From Kangiella shandongensis (GTDB taxonomy: Bacteria > Pseudomonadota > Gammaproteobacteria > Enterobacterales > Kangiellaceae), in contig NZ_JACNML010000004.1 in NCBI RefSeq assembly GCF_020005365.1, forward strand, positions 244,342-308,341: a stretch of 64,000 nucleotides of DNA. Direction: 5' to 3'. The notes beneath the pieces were generated by a model. The model searched no databases. It saw only the letters and a program-made list of their open reading frames with translations, and was not told where the DNA came from. The position numbers and the translations under genes are program-made. Shown one piece after another: positions 17,729-29,343 of the stretch (position 1 is the first letter of the stretch; the number at the start of each line of letters is the position of its first letter).

Positions 17729-18694
17729 ATGACTGAAAAAAATCAACAAACCTCTGATGAGCATGGATTTGGTCCAGGGGCTTTATTAAAGCGCACAAGA
17801 AAAGAGAAAGGTTTGTCGCTTGATGAAGTTTCAACGCGTTTAAAGTTGACCATGCCAGTGCTAAAACAGATAGAAGCAGATGACTATGAAAGTGATCTGC
17901 CGGTTACTTTCTTTCGTGGCTACCTTAAAAATTATGCCGAGCTGTTAAAGCTCGAAGAAGTCGATATCGTTGCCAACTTCCAACAGTATTGCAAACAAAA
18001 TAATCTCTTCACCACGCCACCACCTAAATTGCAGGGGGTGGAGCTTGATAAGCCGATGAACTCCAGTAATTGGTTTTTTAAGGTGATTACTGCGGTTATT
18101 ATTTTAGTTCTTGTGGCAGCTATTTATTATGTCGTTGTTGAAAAGGGGCTGTGGAAGAAAATTGTAGGCCAGCAGCCTGATGCCGAACAGAGCAGTTCTA
18201 CCGGGTTAGATTTAAATAGTGAAACATCGTCGGAGTTGACATTGCCGCAAGGTGCTGAGACAACGTCAGGCAATGAGTTGCAGCTCAATGAGGTAGCGGC
18301 AGAGAGTGAGTCGAATACGGTGGATAGCACTGTCGACGAAGCCACAGCAGCTGACTCTGGAGAGAGCAGCCTGACACAGCAGCCGAGTCAGGCGGTAGAT
18401 ACGGGCACGACCGAACCGGTAGCCAAACCTGCTTCAAATCCTGTCGCTACCAGCAAAAGCCTGGTCTTGAGTTTTACGGGGGATTGCTGGGTTAGAATCG
18501 AAGATTCAACCGGTAAGGTGCTGGCGTTAGGCATTAAAGCCGCTGGTTCCGACTTGCAATTATCAGGACAACCTCCATATCGCTTGACGTTGGGTAAGGC
18601 ATCAGCGGTACAATTAACCTATAATGGTGAAATGGTTGATTTGTCGGGTTACCCGGATAGCCGCGCAGCCAAGTTAACTTTGGGCGACGAATAG
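17729..18694 (+). CDS. rodZ: cytoskeletal cell-shape protein RodZ
   Basis: A 321-residue bitopic inner-membrane protein. A cytoplasmic helix-turn-helix domain (about 12-92, GALLKRTRKEKGLSLDEVST) binds MreB in the family. One transmembrane helix (about 111-132) follows, then a long low-complexity Ser/Thr/Glu/Gln linker (about 150-240), and a periplasmic DUF4115-type beta domain (about 245-320, LSFTGDCWVRIEDSTGKVL). It is four bases after pilW and 91 bases before the ispG ATG. The linker is the least conserved part and carries no recognisable motif. Confidence 0.93.
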   Translation: MTEKNQQTSDEHGFGPGALLKRTRKEKGLSLDEVSTRLKLTMPVLKQIEADDYESDLPVTFFRGYLKNYAELLKLEEVDIVANFQQYCKQNNLFTTPPPKLQGVELDKPMNSSNWFFKVITAVIILVLVAAIYYVVVEKGLWKKIVGQQPDAEQSSSTGLDLNSETSSELTLPQGAETTSGNELQLNEVAAESESNTVDSTVDEATAADSGESSLTQQPSQAVDTGTTEPVAKPASNPVATSKSLVLSFTGDCWVRIEDSTGKVLALGIKAAGSDLQLSGQPPYRLTLGKASAVQLTYNGEMVDLSGYPDSRAAKLTLGDE

Positions 18695-18785
18695 CCTCTG
18701 TAATCCTGGTTATACCCTAGAGCCCATTTTATTGTAACTAATTGATTTAACATGTTGCTTTTTCAAGCAACCAGTGAGTAAGAGT

Positions 18786-19922
18786 ATGAACGGTCAATCC
18801 TGGATTCAACGCCGCAAATCGCGTCAAATCATGGTCGGTAATGTTCCAGTAGGTGGTGACGCCCCGATTGCAGTACAAAGTATGACGAATACGGATACCT
18901 GCGATGTCAACGCCACGGTCAGGCAAATTCAAGCCTTGGCAGCGACTGGCGCCGATATTGTGCGCGTTTCTGTGCCGACCATGAAGGCTGCGGAAGCATT
19001 TAAAGAGATTAAAAAGCAATCTCCAGTGCCGCTGGTGGCAGATATTCACTTCGATTACCGTATTGCGCTGAAAGTTGCCGAGTATGGCGTTGATTGCTTG
19101 CGTATCAATCCGGGTAATATCGGTGCCGAAGAGCGCGTCAAAGCTGTGGTCGATGCGGCTAAAGAACGTAATATTCCGATTCGTATCGGTGTTAATGCCG
19201 GTTCTCTGGAAAAAGATTTACAGGAAAAGTATGGTGAGCCAACACCAGAAGCCTTGGTTGAATCGGCTTATCGTCATATCGAAATCCTGGAGCGTCACAA
19301 CTTTAAAGATTATAAGATCAGTCTTAAAGCCTCTGATGTTTTTATGACGGTTTCGGCCTATCGTATTCTCGCTAAAGAAATCGATAATCCGCTACATCTG
19401 GGGATTACCGAGGCGGGTAGCTTCCGCTCGGGAACTGTTAAGTCTTCCGTAGGTTTGGGTATGTTGTTAGCCGAAGGTATCGGCGATACTATCCGTATTT
19501 CTCTGGCAGCCGATCCGGTAGAAGAGGTTAAAGTTGGTTACGATATTCTAAAAAGTTTAGGCCTGCGCCAACGTGGCATTAACCTGATTGCCTGCCCATC
19601 ATGCTCGCGCCAGCAGTTTGACGTCATTAAGACCGTTAATGCCCTGGAAGAGCGCCTGGAAGATGTTAATGAGCATTTGGATGTGGCCGTTATTGGTTGT
19701 GTCGTTAATGGTCCGGGAGAAGCCAAGGAAGTATCGGTCGGTCTGACCGGTGGCTTTAAGAAAAGTATGCTCTATCAGGACGGTGAGAAAAGCCATAAAA
19801 TTGCTAACGAAGACCTGGTCGATGAGCTGGAGGCCCGGATTCGTCAGCAAATTGCGGAGAAGTTGGCACAAAAGGACGAAAAAACGAAAGGCGCTGAGCA
19901 GCTTCCAGTCGAAGAAATTTAA
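18786..19922 (+). CDS. ispG: 4-hydroxy-3-methylbut-2-enyl diphosphate synthase IspG (GcpE)
   Basis: A 378-residue 4Fe-4S enzyme of the MEP isoprenoid pathway; it converts 2-C-methylerythritol-2,4-cyclodiphosphate to HMBPP. Seen: [58 protein letters not shown] and the cluster cysteines in [11 protein letters not shown] and [11 protein letters not shown]. The open frame can start at GTG 18774, but the ATG at 18786 aligns with the E. coli N-terminus (MHNQAPIQRRKS) and is preferred. A long charged C-terminal tail is the only variable part. Confidence 0.97.
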   Translation: MNGQSWIQRRKSRQIMVGNVPVGGDAPIAVQSMTNTDTCDVNATVRQIQALAATGADIVRVSVPTMKAAEAFKEIKKQSPVPLVADIHFDYRIALKVAEYGVDCLRINPGNIGAEERVKAVVDAAKERNIPIRIGVNAGSLEKDLQEKYGEPTPEALVESAYRHIEILERHNFKDYKISLKASDVFMTVSAYRILAKEIDNPLHLGITEAGSFRSGTVKSSVGLGMLLAEGIGDTIRISLAADPVEEVKVGYDILKSLGLRQRGINLIACPSCSRQQFDVIKTVNALEERLEDVNEHLDVAVIGCVVNGPGEAKEVSVGLTGGFKKSMLYQDGEKSHKIANEDLVDELEARIRQQIAEKLAQKDEKTKGAEQLPVEEI

Positions 19923-20034
19923 TCAAAAATCCAGTATTTACCGAATTTCCGGCGAAATAACTACTGTTTTTCGCCAAATTCGCTATAATTCCGCACTTAT
20001 CTAAAAATTCACTCATAATGAATCGGGATTGATT

Positions 20035-21303
20035 TTGGCGCAAAAAATTCAAGCAATTCGCGGCATGAATGACATTTTGCCGGGGCAAACTCCATATTGG
20101 CAGAAACTGGAGTCGACTTTACGTCGTCTAATGGACAGTTACGGCTATTCAGAGATCCGTACGCCCATCGTGGAGAAAACGGAACTGTTCAAGCGCGCCG
20201 TTGGCGAAGTGACGGATATTGTTGAAAAGGAGATGTATACCTTCGCGGATCGCAATGGCGACAGTTTGAGTTTACGACCAGAGGGTACAGCCAGTTCCGT
20301 ACGTGCAGGCATTGAGCACGGTCTGCTGTATAACCAGGAGCAGCGTTTATGGTATATGGGCCCCATGTTTCGCCATGAGCGTCCACAAAAAGGACGTTAT
20401 CGTCAGTTCCACCAACTGGGCGTAGAAACGTTTGGGATCGCTACCGCGGATATCGACGCCGAATTGATTTTGATGACAGCACGCTTATGGCGGGAATTAG
20501 GGCTCGCTGATTCGGTCCGTCTCGAGATTAACTCGCTGGGGTCGAATGAAGCGCGAGTTGCCTATCGTGATAAATTGTTAGCTTTCTTAGAGCCTATTAA
20601 AGATCAGCTGGATGAAGACAGCCAACGTCGCCTGGGGACCAACCCGCTGCGCATTCTGGATAGCAAGAACCCAGAAGTGCAGAAGCTGGTTAAAGATGCT
20701 CCGAAAATGTCAGAGCATCTGGATGAAGAATCGGAAGCACATTTTGAAACACTGTGTCGTATTCTTGAGGCCAACGGTATTGAGTATGAAGTGAATACCA
20801 ATCTGGTGCGGGGGCTGGATTATTATAACCGGACTGTGTTCGAGTGGATTACCGATAAATTAGGGGCGCAGGGTACGATTTGTGCAGGTGGTCGTTACGA
20901 CGGTTTGACCGAGCAGCTTGGTGGCCACGCCACGACTGCCAGTGGCTTTGCCATGGGGATTGAGCGTATCGTGGCCTTAATCGAAGAAATCGAGCCAATT
21001 AAGCCTAGCGTCGCTGATGTATATTTAGTAGCGTTAGGGGATAGTGCAGAGGTTAACGCAATCCAGGTCGCGGAGACATTGCGTGACCAGATGCCGCAGC
21101 TGCGCATTCGCAATAACTTTGGCGGCGGTAACTTCAAGAAGCAATTTAAACGTGCCGATAAAAGCGGTGCGGGCATTGCTTTAGTGCTGGGTGAGCAGGA
21201 AGTTCAGGACGCCACTATCGGTATTAAATTCTTGCGCGAGCAAAAAGAGCAGTTACAAGTTTCTCAGTCAGAGTTGGTTGAGACGCTGAAATCATTAATT
21301 TAA
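20035..21303 (+). CDS. hisS: histidyl-tRNA synthetase
   Basis: A 422-residue class II synthetase. Motif 1, motif 2 ([21 protein letters not shown]) and the HisRS signatures [15 protein letters not shown] and GGRYDGL are all present; the anticodon-binding domain occupies about 330-420. The best start is the TTG at 20035 (giving [13 protein letters not shown], as in E. coli [13 protein letters not shown]) with GGGA upstream; another TTG at 20029 would add two residues. No ATG is suitable, so a rare start codon is likely. The preceding 110 bases contain an AT-rich stretch that may hold an internal promoter. Confidence 0.97.
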   Translation: MAQKIQAIRGMNDILPGQTPYWQKLESTLRRLMDSYGYSEIRTPIVEKTELFKRAVGEVTDIVEKEMYTFADRNGDSLSLRPEGTASSVRAGIEHGLLYNQEQRLWYMGPMFRHERPQKGRYRQFHQLGVETFGIATADIDAELILMTARLWRELGLADSVRLEINSLGSNEARVAYRDKLLAFLEPIKDQLDEDSQRRLGTNPLRILDSKNPEVQKLVKDAPKMSEHLDEESEAHFETLCRILEANGIEYEVNTNLVRGLDYYNRTVFEWITDKLGAQGTICAGGRYDGLTEQLGGHATTASGFAMGIERIVALIEEIEPIKPSVADVYLVALGDSAEVNAIQVAETLRDQMPQLRIRNNFGGGNFKKQFKRADKSGAGIALVLGEQEVQDATIGIKFLREQKEQLQVSQSELVETLKSLI

Positions 21304-21333
21304 CAGAAAACGTAAGATGTCAGGAGGCCAGCA

Positions 21334-21966
21334 ATGGCTCAGTATGAAACAGAAGAACAACAGGTTGAAGCGATCAAAGAGTTTTGGAAAGAGAATGGCA
21401 AGGCCATTATCTTAGGGGCAATTATTGGCTTTGGTGGTATTTTCGGTTGGGACTATTACAAAGATTATAAACAAGCACAGGCTGAAATCGCTTCCCAGCA
21501 GTATGCCGAAGCGATGCAAACCATCGAGGCGGGAAGTGATGAGCAAAGCCAGTTTGTTGAAAAGGCAGAAGCTATTAAGCAAGAACATAGTGCGACCAGT
21601 TATGCCGCTCTAGCCGCGTTAAAGCTCGCTGAAATCAAAGTTTCAGACAATAATTTAGATGCCGCAGCGGAACAATTACGCTGGGTTGTTGACCAAGGTA
21701 ACAAGACCTTTGCTCCGGTAGCGCAAATACGATTGGGTCGAGTACTTCTGGCTCAGGAAAAATACGATGAAACCATTCAGCTGGCGGATAGTGTCAGTAA
21801 CGAAGCTTATAAGTCCAGCGCCTTGTTTATTAAAGGCGAGGCATTGTTGGCCAAAGGCAATAACGAAGCGGCTAAAAATGCATTTATTGAAGCGCGTGAT
21901 GCTTCAGAAGCGGCGCCTCATCCATTATTAGCGCTACGTTTGTCTGAGTTTGGGATCGAAAAATAA
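21334..21966 (+). CDS. yfgM: YfgM/TPR ancillary SecYEG translocon protein
   Basis: A 210-residue protein with a short cytoplasmic N-terminus (YETEEQQVEAIKEFWKENGK), a single transmembrane helix (about 25-43) and a periplasmic TPR-like domain. In E. coli YfgM pairs with PpiD at the Sec translocon and hands on periplasmic clients. Length and position between hisS and bamB match exactly. A good AGGAGG site precedes the ATG. Confidence 0.93.
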   Translation: MAQYETEEQQVEAIKEFWKENGKAIILGAIIGFGGIFGWDYYKDYKQAQAEIASQQYAEAMQTIEAGSDEQSQFVEKAEAIKQEHSATSYAALAALKLAEIKVSDNNLDAAAEQLRWVVDQGNKTFAPVAQIRLGRVLLAQEKYDETIQLADSVSNEAYKSSALFIKGEALLAKGNNEAAKNAFIEARDASEAAPHPLLALRLSEFGIEK

Positions 21967-22004
21967 CCAAAAATACAAAATCGTTCTAAATATAGGATAA
22001 CAGT

Positions 22005-23168
22005 ATGATATTGAACATTAAGTCAAAACTTTTAACATCACTCGCCGCCTGTGCATTGTTGGTCGCCTGTTCCGATGAGGAAATCAATGTGCCAACAGAG
22101 CTTGAGGATATCGAGTCTCAGTTTGAGCTTGATATGCGCTGGTCTGAGTCAGTAGGAGATGGAGTTGGAGAAAAGTATAGCGACTTAATGCCTGCTATCT
22201 GGAACGATTATGTCATCATGGCGGATGTGTCCGGTCTGGTTACAGCATTCGATCGTGAGTCTGGCGATATTGTGTGGGAAGTTAATCTGGAGCAACCTTT
22301 GTCTGGCGGTATTACGGCAAATGCCGGATTAGTCGCCGTGGGCTCCAAGAAAGCTCAGGTCATTGTGCTGAATGTTGATGATGGCAGTGAGTTGTGGCGG
22401 GCAGACGTTTCCAGTGAAGTCTTAGCTAAGCCGGCTATTGATGGCACCAAGGTCGTGGTGAGAACATCGGACGGACGTATTTTTGCACTCGATATTACTG
22501 ATGGTGAGCAGGAGTGGTTTTATGATCGTGTTATCCCTAATTTGACCATTCGTGGTACTTCGGCACCACTGGCAACTAACGGTGTTGTGCTGACTGGCTT
22601 TGCGAACGGTAAACTGGCCGCCTTTAACCTTGAGTCCGGGGATATGTTGTGGGAACAACGTATTTCCTCCCCTCGAGGTAGCTCTGAAATCTCACGTATC
22701 GTCGATGTGGATGCGACCCCTGTGGTGTACAGCGATACTCTGTACGCTGCCGGTTATAATGGCTATGCCATTGCCATGGATTTAACCACCGGGCGTTATT
22801 TGTGGCGAGAGGAACTTTCGACAGTAAAAGATTTGCTGGTTGATGCATTTCGTGTTTACGCTGTGACAAATGACGGTACGATTGTAGCAATAAACCGTGC
22901 AACGGGTGATGTATCCTGGAAGCAGGAAGGGCTGCTTTACCGTAGACCAACGGCTGCTGCCGATTTTGGTGATTATATTGTGGTCGGCGATTTTGAGGGG
23001 TACGTGCACTTCATGGATAAATCCACTGGGCAATTTGTTGCCCGTGATCACCTGGATGATTATGGCTTTGCCCATAAGCCACTTGTAACTGATGATGAAG
23101 TAGTTATGACAAGCCGCTTTGGTTTTATGTACGTCATCAACAAAGCTGAAGAAGATTCTGAAGAGTAA
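22005..23168 (+). CDS. bamB: outer-membrane assembly lipoprotein BamB
   Basis: A 387-residue lipoprotein with signal [14 protein letters not shown] (lipobox L-V-A-C) and an eight-bladed PQQ-type beta-propeller with repeated A.D..TG...W motifs ([44 protein letters not shown]). BamB is an accessory of the BAM complex that folds outer-membrane proteins. It lies between yfgM and der as in E. coli; six bases separate its stop from der. Confidence 0.95.
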   Translation: MILNIKSKLLTSLAACALLVACSDEEINVPTELEDIESQFELDMRWSESVGDGVGEKYSDLMPAIWNDYVIMADVSGLVTAFDRESGDIVWEVNLEQPLSGGITANAGLVAVGSKKAQVIVLNVDDGSELWRADVSSEVLAKPAIDGTKVVVRTSDGRIFALDITDGEQEWFYDRVIPNLTIRGTSAPLATNGVVLTGFANGKLAAFNLESGDMLWEQRISSPRGSSEISRIVDVDATPVVYSDTLYAAGYNGYAIAMDLTTGRYLWREELSTVKDLLVDAFRVYAVTNDGTIVAINRATGDVSWKQEGLLYRRPTAAADFGDYIVVGDFEGYVHFMDKSTGQFVARDHLDDYGFAHKPLVTDDEVVMTSRFGFMYVINKAEEDSEE

Positions 23169-23173
23169 ACGAT

Positions 23174-24589
23174 ATGCTTCCTGTCATTGCGCTCGTTGGT
23201 CGTCCCAACGTCGGTAAATCAACGCTGTTTAATCGACTGACCAAGTCGCGCGATGCCCTTGTGGCTAATCTTCCTGGATTAACTCGTGACCGACAGTATG
23301 GGCAGGCTAAATTAAAAGGGCACCCTTTCATTATCATTGATACCGGCGGTATTGCGGGTGATGAAGAAGGCATTGATGACCTGATGGCGAAACAGTCGCT
23401 GCTGGCGGTGGAAGAAGCCGACATTGTTTTATTTATGGTTGATGCTCGGACCGGTATGACTGCGGCTGATGAGTATGTTGCCGAAGAGTTAAGACGTCAG
23501 AAGAAACCAGTGATTTTGTTAGTAAACAAAGTGGATGGCGTTCATGCCGATGCTGCTTTAGCCGAGTACTATAGTTTTGGCTACCAGACGATTCTGCCTA
23601 TAGCTGCCGAGCATGGACGAGGCGTATCTACGTTAATTGATACTGTGCTGGGCGAACTTAATCTGGCGCAGGAAGAACAGGAAGAGCAAAGTGTTGAAGA
23701 GCTTGAGGCTCAGGGCCTTAAGCTGGCGGTTGTGGGACGCCCAAATGTTGGTAAGTCGACCCTGATCAACCGTTTCCTCGGTGAAGAACGAGTGGTCGTT
23801 TTTGATATGCCGGGAACGACGCGTGACAGTATTTATATTGAGATGGAGCGTCGTGGTAAGCCGTATACGTTAATTGACACCGCCGGCGTACGACGCCGCG
23901 GTAAGGTCAAAGAAGCGGTCGAAAAGTTTTCTGTTTTAAAAACACTACAGGCTATTGGCGACGCTAATGTGGTGATTATGGTGATGGACGCACGCGAGCC
24001 GATCACCGATCAGGACTTAAGCTTAATCAGCCATATTATCGAGGCTGGCCGTTCCATGGTGATCGCTATCAATAAATGGGATGGCATGACCGAGGAAGAT
24101 CGCGATGATGTTAAGCTGGAAATCGATCGCCGCCTGGGCTTTGTCGATTTTGCCCGTATTCACTTTATTTCTGCGCTACACGGCTCGAACGTGGGTCATT
24201 TGTGGGACTCTGTGGATGAGGCATGGAAAAGCGCATTAGTGGAGATGACGTCATCTAAGTTGACTCGTTTATTGGAGCAGGCGTACGAGCGGCACCAGCC
24301 ACATGCGGTTAAAGGGCGTCGTATTAAGTTACGCTATGCTCACCCGGGAGGCCATAACCCGCCGATTATTGTGGTGCATGGCAAACAAGTGAGTAAATTG
24401 CAGGAAAGTTATAAGCGTTACCTGATTAATTTCTTCCGAAAAAAACTGAACCTGATCGGAACGCCAATCCGCCTGGAAACCAAGGAAGGCGATAACCCGT
24501 TTGCCGATAAGGCAAACAAGAGTCGTGAATTAACACGTCGACAACGCTTAAAGAAAAAACGCGCGATTAAAAAGTTTGGTAGGAAGTGA
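23174..24589 (+). CDS. der: ribosome-associated GTPase Der (EngA)
   Basis: A 471-residue protein with two tandem GTPase domains. Domain 1 has [12 protein letters not shown] (about 9-20), DTGG and NKVDG; domain 2 has [22 protein letters not shown] and NKWDG. A C-terminal KH-like domain follows (about 365-471) with a basic tail rich in Lys/Arg. Der is needed for 50S subunit assembly. It ends the operon; a 10-bp stem-loop covers its stop codon and the stop of the convergent xseA. Confidence 0.98.
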   Translation: MLPVIALVGRPNVGKSTLFNRLTKSRDALVANLPGLTRDRQYGQAKLKGHPFIIIDTGGIAGDEEGIDDLMAKQSLLAVEEADIVLFMVDARTGMTAADEYVAEELRRQKKPVILLVNKVDGVHADAALAEYYSFGYQTILPIAAEHGRGVSTLIDTVLGELNLAQEEQEEQSVEELEAQGLKLAVVGRPNVGKSTLINRFLGEERVVVFDMPGTTRDSIYIEMERRGKPYTLIDTAGVRRRGKVKEAVEKFSVLKTLQAIGDANVVIMVMDAREPITDQDLSLISHIIEAGRSMVIAINKWDGMTEEDRDDVKLEIDRRLGFVDFARIHFISALHGSNVGHLWDSVDEAWKSALVEMTSSKLTRLLEQAYERHQPHAVKGRRIKLRYAHPGGHNPPIIVVHGKQVSKLQESYKRYLINFFRKKLNLIGTPIRLETKEGDNPFADKANKSRELTRRQRLKKKRAIKKFGRK

Positions 24590-24610
24590 TCGACTAACTA
24601 TCGATCACTT
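24584..24610. terminator. stem-loop at the der/xseA convergence
   Basis: Perfect inverted repeat AAGTGATCGA / TCGATCACTT around a 7-base loop, spanning both stop codons of the convergent genes. There is no long T-run on either strand, so it may limit read-through or protect 3' ends rather than be a classical terminator. Confidence 0.45.
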
Positions 24611-25949
24611 TGCTCTTCACTGTACCTTCACCTAATCTCGTTACTAATACCTTGGCTTTTTTCGCTTCTGTAGCTGTTTTTAGCGCTTTGCCGCTTTCAT
24701 CCTGCGTAATACTGTAACCACGCTTGAGCGTCGCCAAGGGGCTGATATCATTGAGTTTTTGCGCTGCCAGGGCGAAGGTTTGTTGTGAGCGGTTCAGTTG
24801 CTGCTTCATTGCCTGCTGCAGTTGTTTTTCTCTTGTACTTAATCTTTCTTTAGATTGCTCCAGATGTTTATGTGGCTGATAACTTTTCAGACGGGCTGAT
24901 AGTGATTCCAGGCTAGTGTCTTTTTGCTCTAAATAACGGTTTTGTGCGGCATTCAGCTGCTTGCTCAGCCTTTGCAGGTCTGTCTGACTTTGCGCCAGTC
25001 GCTGCTTAGGGTGAACGATGCGAGAGGTTAGTTTATCCAGCCTGGCATGAGTAACTTCGAGCCTGTGCTGGAATTCGTTTAGCATGCGCCGTTCGAGGGT
25101 CTGGAATTTATGAAGTATATCCATGCGATTGGGGACCATCATTTCGGCTGCCGCAGAGGGTGTCGGGGCTCTCAGATCGGCGACCAGATCACTGATAGAG
25201 GTATCTACCTCGTGACCGACTGCTGAAACCACCGGGATGTCACTGTTACGGATTTCTCTGGCCAGCTGCTCATCATTAAAGCACCACATATCCTCTAAGG
25301 AACCACCGCCACGGGTAACCAGCAAAACGTCGCATTCTTGACGCTCATTCGCAATATGTAGCTGTTCGATAATGGTCTTGGCTGCTTTATCACCCTGTAC
25401 CTGGCTGGGGTAGATCATGACTGGCACTTGCGGCATGCGGCGTTTTAGAACGGTTAATACGTCGCGTATCGCTGCTCCCGTGGGAGAGGTGATAATGCCG
25501 ATTTTATTAGGAAAGCTTGGAATTGGGCGTTTGAGTTCAGGGGCAAACAGCCCTTCACTATTAAGTTTTTCCTTGAGTCGATTAAAGGCGATTTGCAGCG
25601 CCCCTTCGCCCGCTGGCTCCATATACTCTGCAATCAGCTGTAAGTCGCCGCGAGGTTCGTATAGGCTCAGTTTGGCTCTCAGCAGCACCTGCTGGCCGTC
25701 TTCAGGGGTGAAGCGTACACTGCGGTTACGGTTTTTGAACATGGCACAGCGCAGTTGGGCATCAGCATCCTTCAAGGTAAAATACCAGTGACCGGAGCGA
25801 GGGGTTGCCAGGTTAGAAATTTCGCCTGTAATCCAGATTTGCCCAATTTCACTTTCCAGCTGACGGCGGACTTTTAGCGCTATTTCCGTCACCGAATAGA
25901 CTTTACGCTGTTCTGTGGGCTCTTGAGGTTTTAAAATCGGTTGTATCAT
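24594..25949 (-). CDS. xseA: exodeoxyribonuclease VII large subunit
   Basis: A 451-residue catalytic subunit of the single-strand-specific exonuclease VII. An N-terminal OB-fold (about 15-115, VRRQLESEIGQIWITGEISN) precedes the catalytic domain with LKRPIPSFPNKIGIITSPTG, DVLLVTRGGGSLEDMWCFN, VVSAVGHEVDTSISDLVADL and RAPTPSAAAE. A long coiled coil (about 290-400) follows. The small subunit xseB is not in the window. The gene is divergent from guaB, sharing a roughly 110-base promoter region. Confidence 0.97.
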   Translation of the reverse strand: MIQPILKPQEPTEQRKVYSVTEIALKVRRQLESEIGQIWITGEISNLATPRSGHWYFTLKDADAQLRCAMFKNRNRSVRFTPEDGQQVLLRAKLSLYEPRGDLQLIAEYMEPAGEGALQIAFNRLKEKLNSEGLFAPELKRPIPSFPNKIGIITSPTGAAIRDVLTVLKRRMPQVPVMIYPSQVQGDKAAKTIIEQLHIANERQECDVLLVTRGGGSLEDMWCFNDEQLAREIRNSDIPVVSAVGHEVDTSISDLVADLRAPTPSAAAEMMVPNRMDILHKFQTLERRMLNEFQHRLEVTHARLDKLTSRIVHPKQRLAQSQTDLQRLSKQLNAAQNRYLEQKDTSLESLSARLKSYQPHKHLEQSKERLSTREKQLQQAMKQQLNRSQQTFALAAQKLNDISPLATLKRGYSITQDESGKALKTATEAKKAKVLVTRLGEGTVKSKVIDS

Positions 25950-25972
25950 GCCTTAAATCGCTGAATTAGTTA

Positions 25973-26002
25973 TTTACCTGAGCGGTGCAGGCACGTTATA
26001 AT
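25973..26002 (+). promoter_or_regulatory. candidate sigma-70 promoter for guaB
   Basis: TTTACC (25973-25978) and a perfect TATAAT (25997-26002) are 18 bases apart, about 60 bases before the guaB ATG. The predicted 5' leader contains a small hairpin, GTCAGC / GCTGAC (26018-26038). Confidence 0.6.
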
Positions 26003-26062
26003 AACGCGCTTCATCTAGTCAGCGCCTGTCGTGCTGACGCTAAATAATACGTGGTACACCTT

Positions 26063-27523
26063 ATGCGCATTATAGAGGAAGCTCTAACCTTTGACGATGT
26101 TTTATTAGTACCTGGACATTCGACTGTCCTGCCTGCGGATGCAGACCTGCGTACTAAAATTACCCGCGAGTTCGCTCTAAATATTCCACTTGTTTCCGCC
26201 GCGATGGATACTGTGACTGAATCAAGTCTTGCAATTGCGTTGGCGCAAGAAGGTGGGATGGGCTTTATCCATAAAAACATGTCGATTGAGCAGCAGGCCA
26301 ATCATGTTCGCCGCGTGAAAAAGTTTGAGAGCGGTATTGTTAGCGATCCTATAACGGTAACTCCTGAAACTACGGTTGGCCAACTGAAACAAATGACTCA
26401 GCAACATGGAATCTCAGGAATGCCAGTTGTTGAGGGGGATCAGTTAGTCGGTATCGTAACGAACCGTGATATCCGTTTTGAAACCCGAGATGGGCAACCT
26501 GTTTCATCAGTGATGACGCCAAAAGAGCGTTTGGTGACGGTGCAAGAAGGTGCAAGTCAGGAAGAAATCCTGGATAAGTTGCATACGAACCGCATCGAGA
26601 AGCTACTTGTCGTCAATGATAAGTTTGATTTGAAAGGGCTAATCACAGTTAAAGATATTAATAACGCCGAGACCAAGCCAAATGCCTGCAAAGATCGTTA
26701 TGGCCATCTACGTGTTGGTGCCGCGGTTGGTACTGGTGCAGAAACCCCGGATCGCGTTTCTGCAATAGTTGAAGCCGGTGTCGATATTATTCTGGTCGAT
26801 ACGTCTCATGGTCACTCACAAGGTGTTCTAGACCGCGTAAAGTGGGTTAAAGACAATTACCCGGACAAGCAGGTTATTGGCGGTAACGTTGCCACTGGCG
26901 CTGGTGCCAGAGCATTGGTAGATGCAGGTGCCGATGGCGTGAAAGTCGGTATTGGACCTGGCTCGATTTGTACCACGCGTATTGTAACGGGCGTCGGTGT
27001 TCCGCAGATTTCTGCAATCTCAAGTGTTGCTAAAGAGCTGGAAGGTAGCGGTATACCATTCATCGCAGATGGCGGTATTAGATTCTCAGGTGATATGTGT
27101 AAATCATTAGCCGCTGGTGCTTACAGCGTGATGGTTGGCTCTATGCTGGCTGGTACCGAGGAAGCGCCGGGCGAAGTCGAGCTATATCAGGGCCGTTCCT
27201 ATAAGTCATACCGTGGTATGGGTTCTTTAGGAGCTATGTCTCAAAAGAATAGCTCTGCAGACCGTTATTTCCAGAGCTCTAATGCGGCTGACAAATTGGT
27301 ACCTGAAGGTATCGAAGGTCGTGTTCCTTATAAAGGTTACATGACGAGTATTGTGCATCAGATGATGGGCGGTTTGCGTTCAAGCATGGGACTTACTGGC
27401 TGTAAGAACATTGAAGAAATGCGTACCAAAGCTCAGTTTGTTCGTGTCACGAATGCGGGCATGAGTGAGAGTCATGTGCATGATGTTTCTATCACCAAGG
27501 AAGCACCAAACTACCGCGTATAA
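26063..27523 (+). CDS. guaB: inosine-5'-monophosphate dehydrogenase
   Basis: A 486-residue enzyme that oxidises IMP to XMP with NAD+, the committed step to GMP. Seen: [20 protein letters not shown] at the start, two CBS domains (about 95-205), the catalytic loop [15 protein letters not shown] with the nucleophilic Cys, the flap region and the C-terminal [17 protein letters not shown]. The open frame begins at a GTG (26051), but ATG 26063 gives the family N-terminus. guaA follows, but a long hairpin and a terminator lie between them, so they are probably separate transcripts. Confidence 0.97.
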   Translation: MRIIEEALTFDDVLLVPGHSTVLPADADLRTKITREFALNIPLVSAAMDTVTESSLAIALAQEGGMGFIHKNMSIEQQANHVRRVKKFESGIVSDPITVTPETTVGQLKQMTQQHGISGMPVVEGDQLVGIVTNRDIRFETRDGQPVSSVMTPKERLVTVQEGASQEEILDKLHTNRIEKLLVVNDKFDLKGLITVKDINNAETKPNACKDRYGHLRVGAAVGTGAETPDRVSAIVEAGVDIILVDTSHGHSQGVLDRVKWVKDNYPDKQVIGGNVATGAGARALVDAGADGVKVGIGPGSICTTRIVTGVGVPQISAISSVAKELEGSGIPFIADGGIRFSGDMCKSLAAGAYSVMVGSMLAGTEEAPGEVELYQGRSYKSYRGMGSLGAMSQKNSSADRYFQSSNAADKLVPEGIEGRVPYKGYMTSIVHQMMGGLRSSMGLTGCKNIEEMRTKAQFVRVTNAGMSESHVHDVSITKEAPNYRV

Positions 27524-27525
27524 CT

Positions 27526-27633
27526 GGCTAAAGTGCTTAATATCTTTGTTAAATTAAATTGAGTTTTTGCTCATTTGTTATAAACAAACTCCGCAAACTC
27601 AATTTAATTTTCCTCGATCTTAAACATTTTACC
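27526..27633 (+). repeat. long hairpin just after the guaB stop codon (family 1)
   Basis: Outer arms GGCTAAAGTGCTTAATATC and GATCTTAAACATTTTACC pair with several compensated differences. The inner stem TTAAATTGAGTTT / AAACTCAATTTAA is perfect. The apex is TCA, TTTGTT/AACAAA, CTCC. It starts three bases after the stop. Same apex as the elements after queE, ndk and guaA. Confidence 0.8.
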
Positions 27634-27670
27634 TGCGTTAAAATAAGGACTCCTTAGTCCTAAGTTTTTG

Positions 27671-27699
27671 AGCCGCAGAAATTAGACTGCGGCTTTTTG
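27671..27699 (+). terminator. rho-independent terminator between guaB and guaA
   Basis: Stem AGCCGCAG / CTGCGGCT with an 8-base loop and a following T-run (TTTTGA, then seven T at 27702-27708). It separates guaB from guaA, whose ATG is at 27766. Confidence 0.85.
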
Positions 27700-27765
27700 A
27701 TTTTTTTAATAAGGCGTTTGGGGTACTAAGCGTCGATTGGATACCTAACCGAGAAAGGTAAGAAT

Positions 27766-29343
27766 ATGCAAACAGATATTCATGATCATCGTATATTGAT
27801 TTTTGACTTTGGCTCTCAGTACACGCAGCTTATTGCGCGTCGTGTTCGTGAAATTGGTGTTTACTGTGAGTTGGTACCTTTTGATGTTAGCGACGATTAT
27901 ATTCGTGAGTTTAATCCACAAGGTATCATCCTTTCTGGTGGACCTGAGTCGGTATCCGGAGAAGGTACACCGCGTGCACCAGAGTTGGTTTTTGAGTTAG
28001 GTATTCCGGTACTTGGCATCTGTTATGGCATGCAGACCATGGCGTATCAGTTCGGTGGCAAAGTTGGTGGCTCAGAGAAACGAGAGTTTGGTTATGCCGA
28101 AGTCTATATCAATACGCACAATGCTTTGCTAGATGGTATTGAAGATCGCTTTAATCAATCCGGCAAGGCACTATTGGACGTTTGGATGAGTCATGGTGAT
28201 AAAGTATTAGAAGTGCCTGAAAGCTTTGAAGTTATTGCATCGAGTGATAATGCGCCTATCGCTGCTATGGCACACAAAGAAAAGCCATTTTATGGTATCC
28301 AGTTCCACGCTGAGGTCACGCACACCAAGCAGGGTGGTCGTATACTGGAGCGTTTCGTTACTGAGATTTGTGGCTGTGAGCGTTTATGGACAGCAGAAAA
28401 TATTATTGAAGATGCCGTTGAGCAGATCAAAGAACAGGTTGGTGATGACGAAGTTGTGCTGGGATTGTCGGGCGGTGTCGACTCATCGGTAACGGCGATG
28501 TTATTACACCGCGCGATCGGAAAGCAGCTCACCTGTGTTTTCGTTGATAATGGCTTGTTGCGACTTAACGAAGCCGATCAGGTGATGACCATGTTCGGTG
28601 ATAACTTTGGCTTGAACATTGTTCGTATAGACGCTGAAGACCGTTTCCTCGATGAGCTGAAAGGTGTCGATGAACCGGAAGCGAAGCGTAAGATAATCGG
28701 TAAAGTCTTCATTGATATCTTCGATGAGGAATCGCATAAACTGACTAATGCAAAATGGCTGGCTCAGGGCACGATTTATCCCGATGTGATTGAATCGGCT
28801 GGGGCTAAGACTGGCAAGGCGCACGTGATTAAATCACATCACAATGTAGGTGGTTTGCCCGAAAAAATGAACCTGAAACTGGTTGAGCCATTACGTGAGC
28901 TATTTAAAGACGAAGTACGTAAGATCGGTTTAGAGCTCGGTTTGCCATACGACATGCTATATCGCCACCCTTTCCCTGGACCGGGTCTGGGCGTTCGTAT
29001 TCTGGGTGAAGTGAAGAAAGAGTACGCTGATTTGCTGCGTAAAGCGGATGCCATCTTTATTGAAGAGCTGTATAAAAACGATCTATACCATAAAACCAGC
29101 CAGGCGTTTACGGTCTTCTTGCCGGTGCGTTCGGTGGGGGTCATGGGTGATGGCCGTAAGTATGATTATGTGGTTGCACTACGAGCGGTTGAAACTATCG
29201 ACTTTATGACAGCGCGTTGGGCGCACTTACCGTATGACTTCCTGGAGCATGTATCGGGTCGTATTATTAACGAGGTCGATGGTATATCTCGTGTTACGTA
29301 TGATATATCCTCAAAGCCGCCAGCTACGATCGAATGGGAATAA
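27766..29343 (+). CDS. guaA: GMP synthase (glutamine-hydrolysing)
   Basis: A 525-residue two-domain enzyme. The class I glutaminase domain (about 8-205) has the nucleophile Cys86 in GICYGMQ and the HAEV motif. The ATP pyrophosphatase domain (about 208-400) has LSGGVDSSV. The dimerisation domain at the C-terminus ends [17 protein letters not shown]. It aminates XMP to GMP. AGAAAGG upstream of the ATG is a fair ribosome site. Confidence 0.98.
   Translation: MQTDIHDHRILIFDFGSQYTQLIARRVREIGVYCELVPFDVSDDYIREFNPQGIILSGGPESVSGEGTPRAPELVFELGIPVLGICYGMQTMAYQFGGKVGGSEKREFGYAEVYINTHNALLDGIEDRFNQSGKALLDVWMSHGDKVLEVPESFEVIASSDNAPIAAMAHKEKPFYGIQFHAEVTHTKQGGRILERFVTEICGCERLWTAENIIEDAVEQIKEQVGDDEVVLGLSGGVDSSVTAMLLHRAIGKQLTCVFVDNGLLRLNEADQVMTMFGDNFGLNIVRIDAEDRFLDELKGVDEPEAKRKIIGKVFIDIFDEESHKLTNAKWLAQGTIYPDVIESAGAKTGKAHVIKSHHNVGGLPEKMNLKLVEPLRELFKDEVRKIGLELGLPYDMLYRHPFPGPGLGVRILGEVKKEYADLLRKADAIFIEELYKNDLYHKTSQAFTVFLPVRSVGVMGDGRKYDYVVALRAVETIDFMTARWAHLPYDFLEHVSGRIINEVDGISRVTYDISSKPPATIEWE

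Noticed and set aside
27524..27765. Purine or other riboswitch before guaA
   Set aside because: The structure is explained by the stop-codon hairpin of guaB plus a terminator; no purine-aptamer core is seen.
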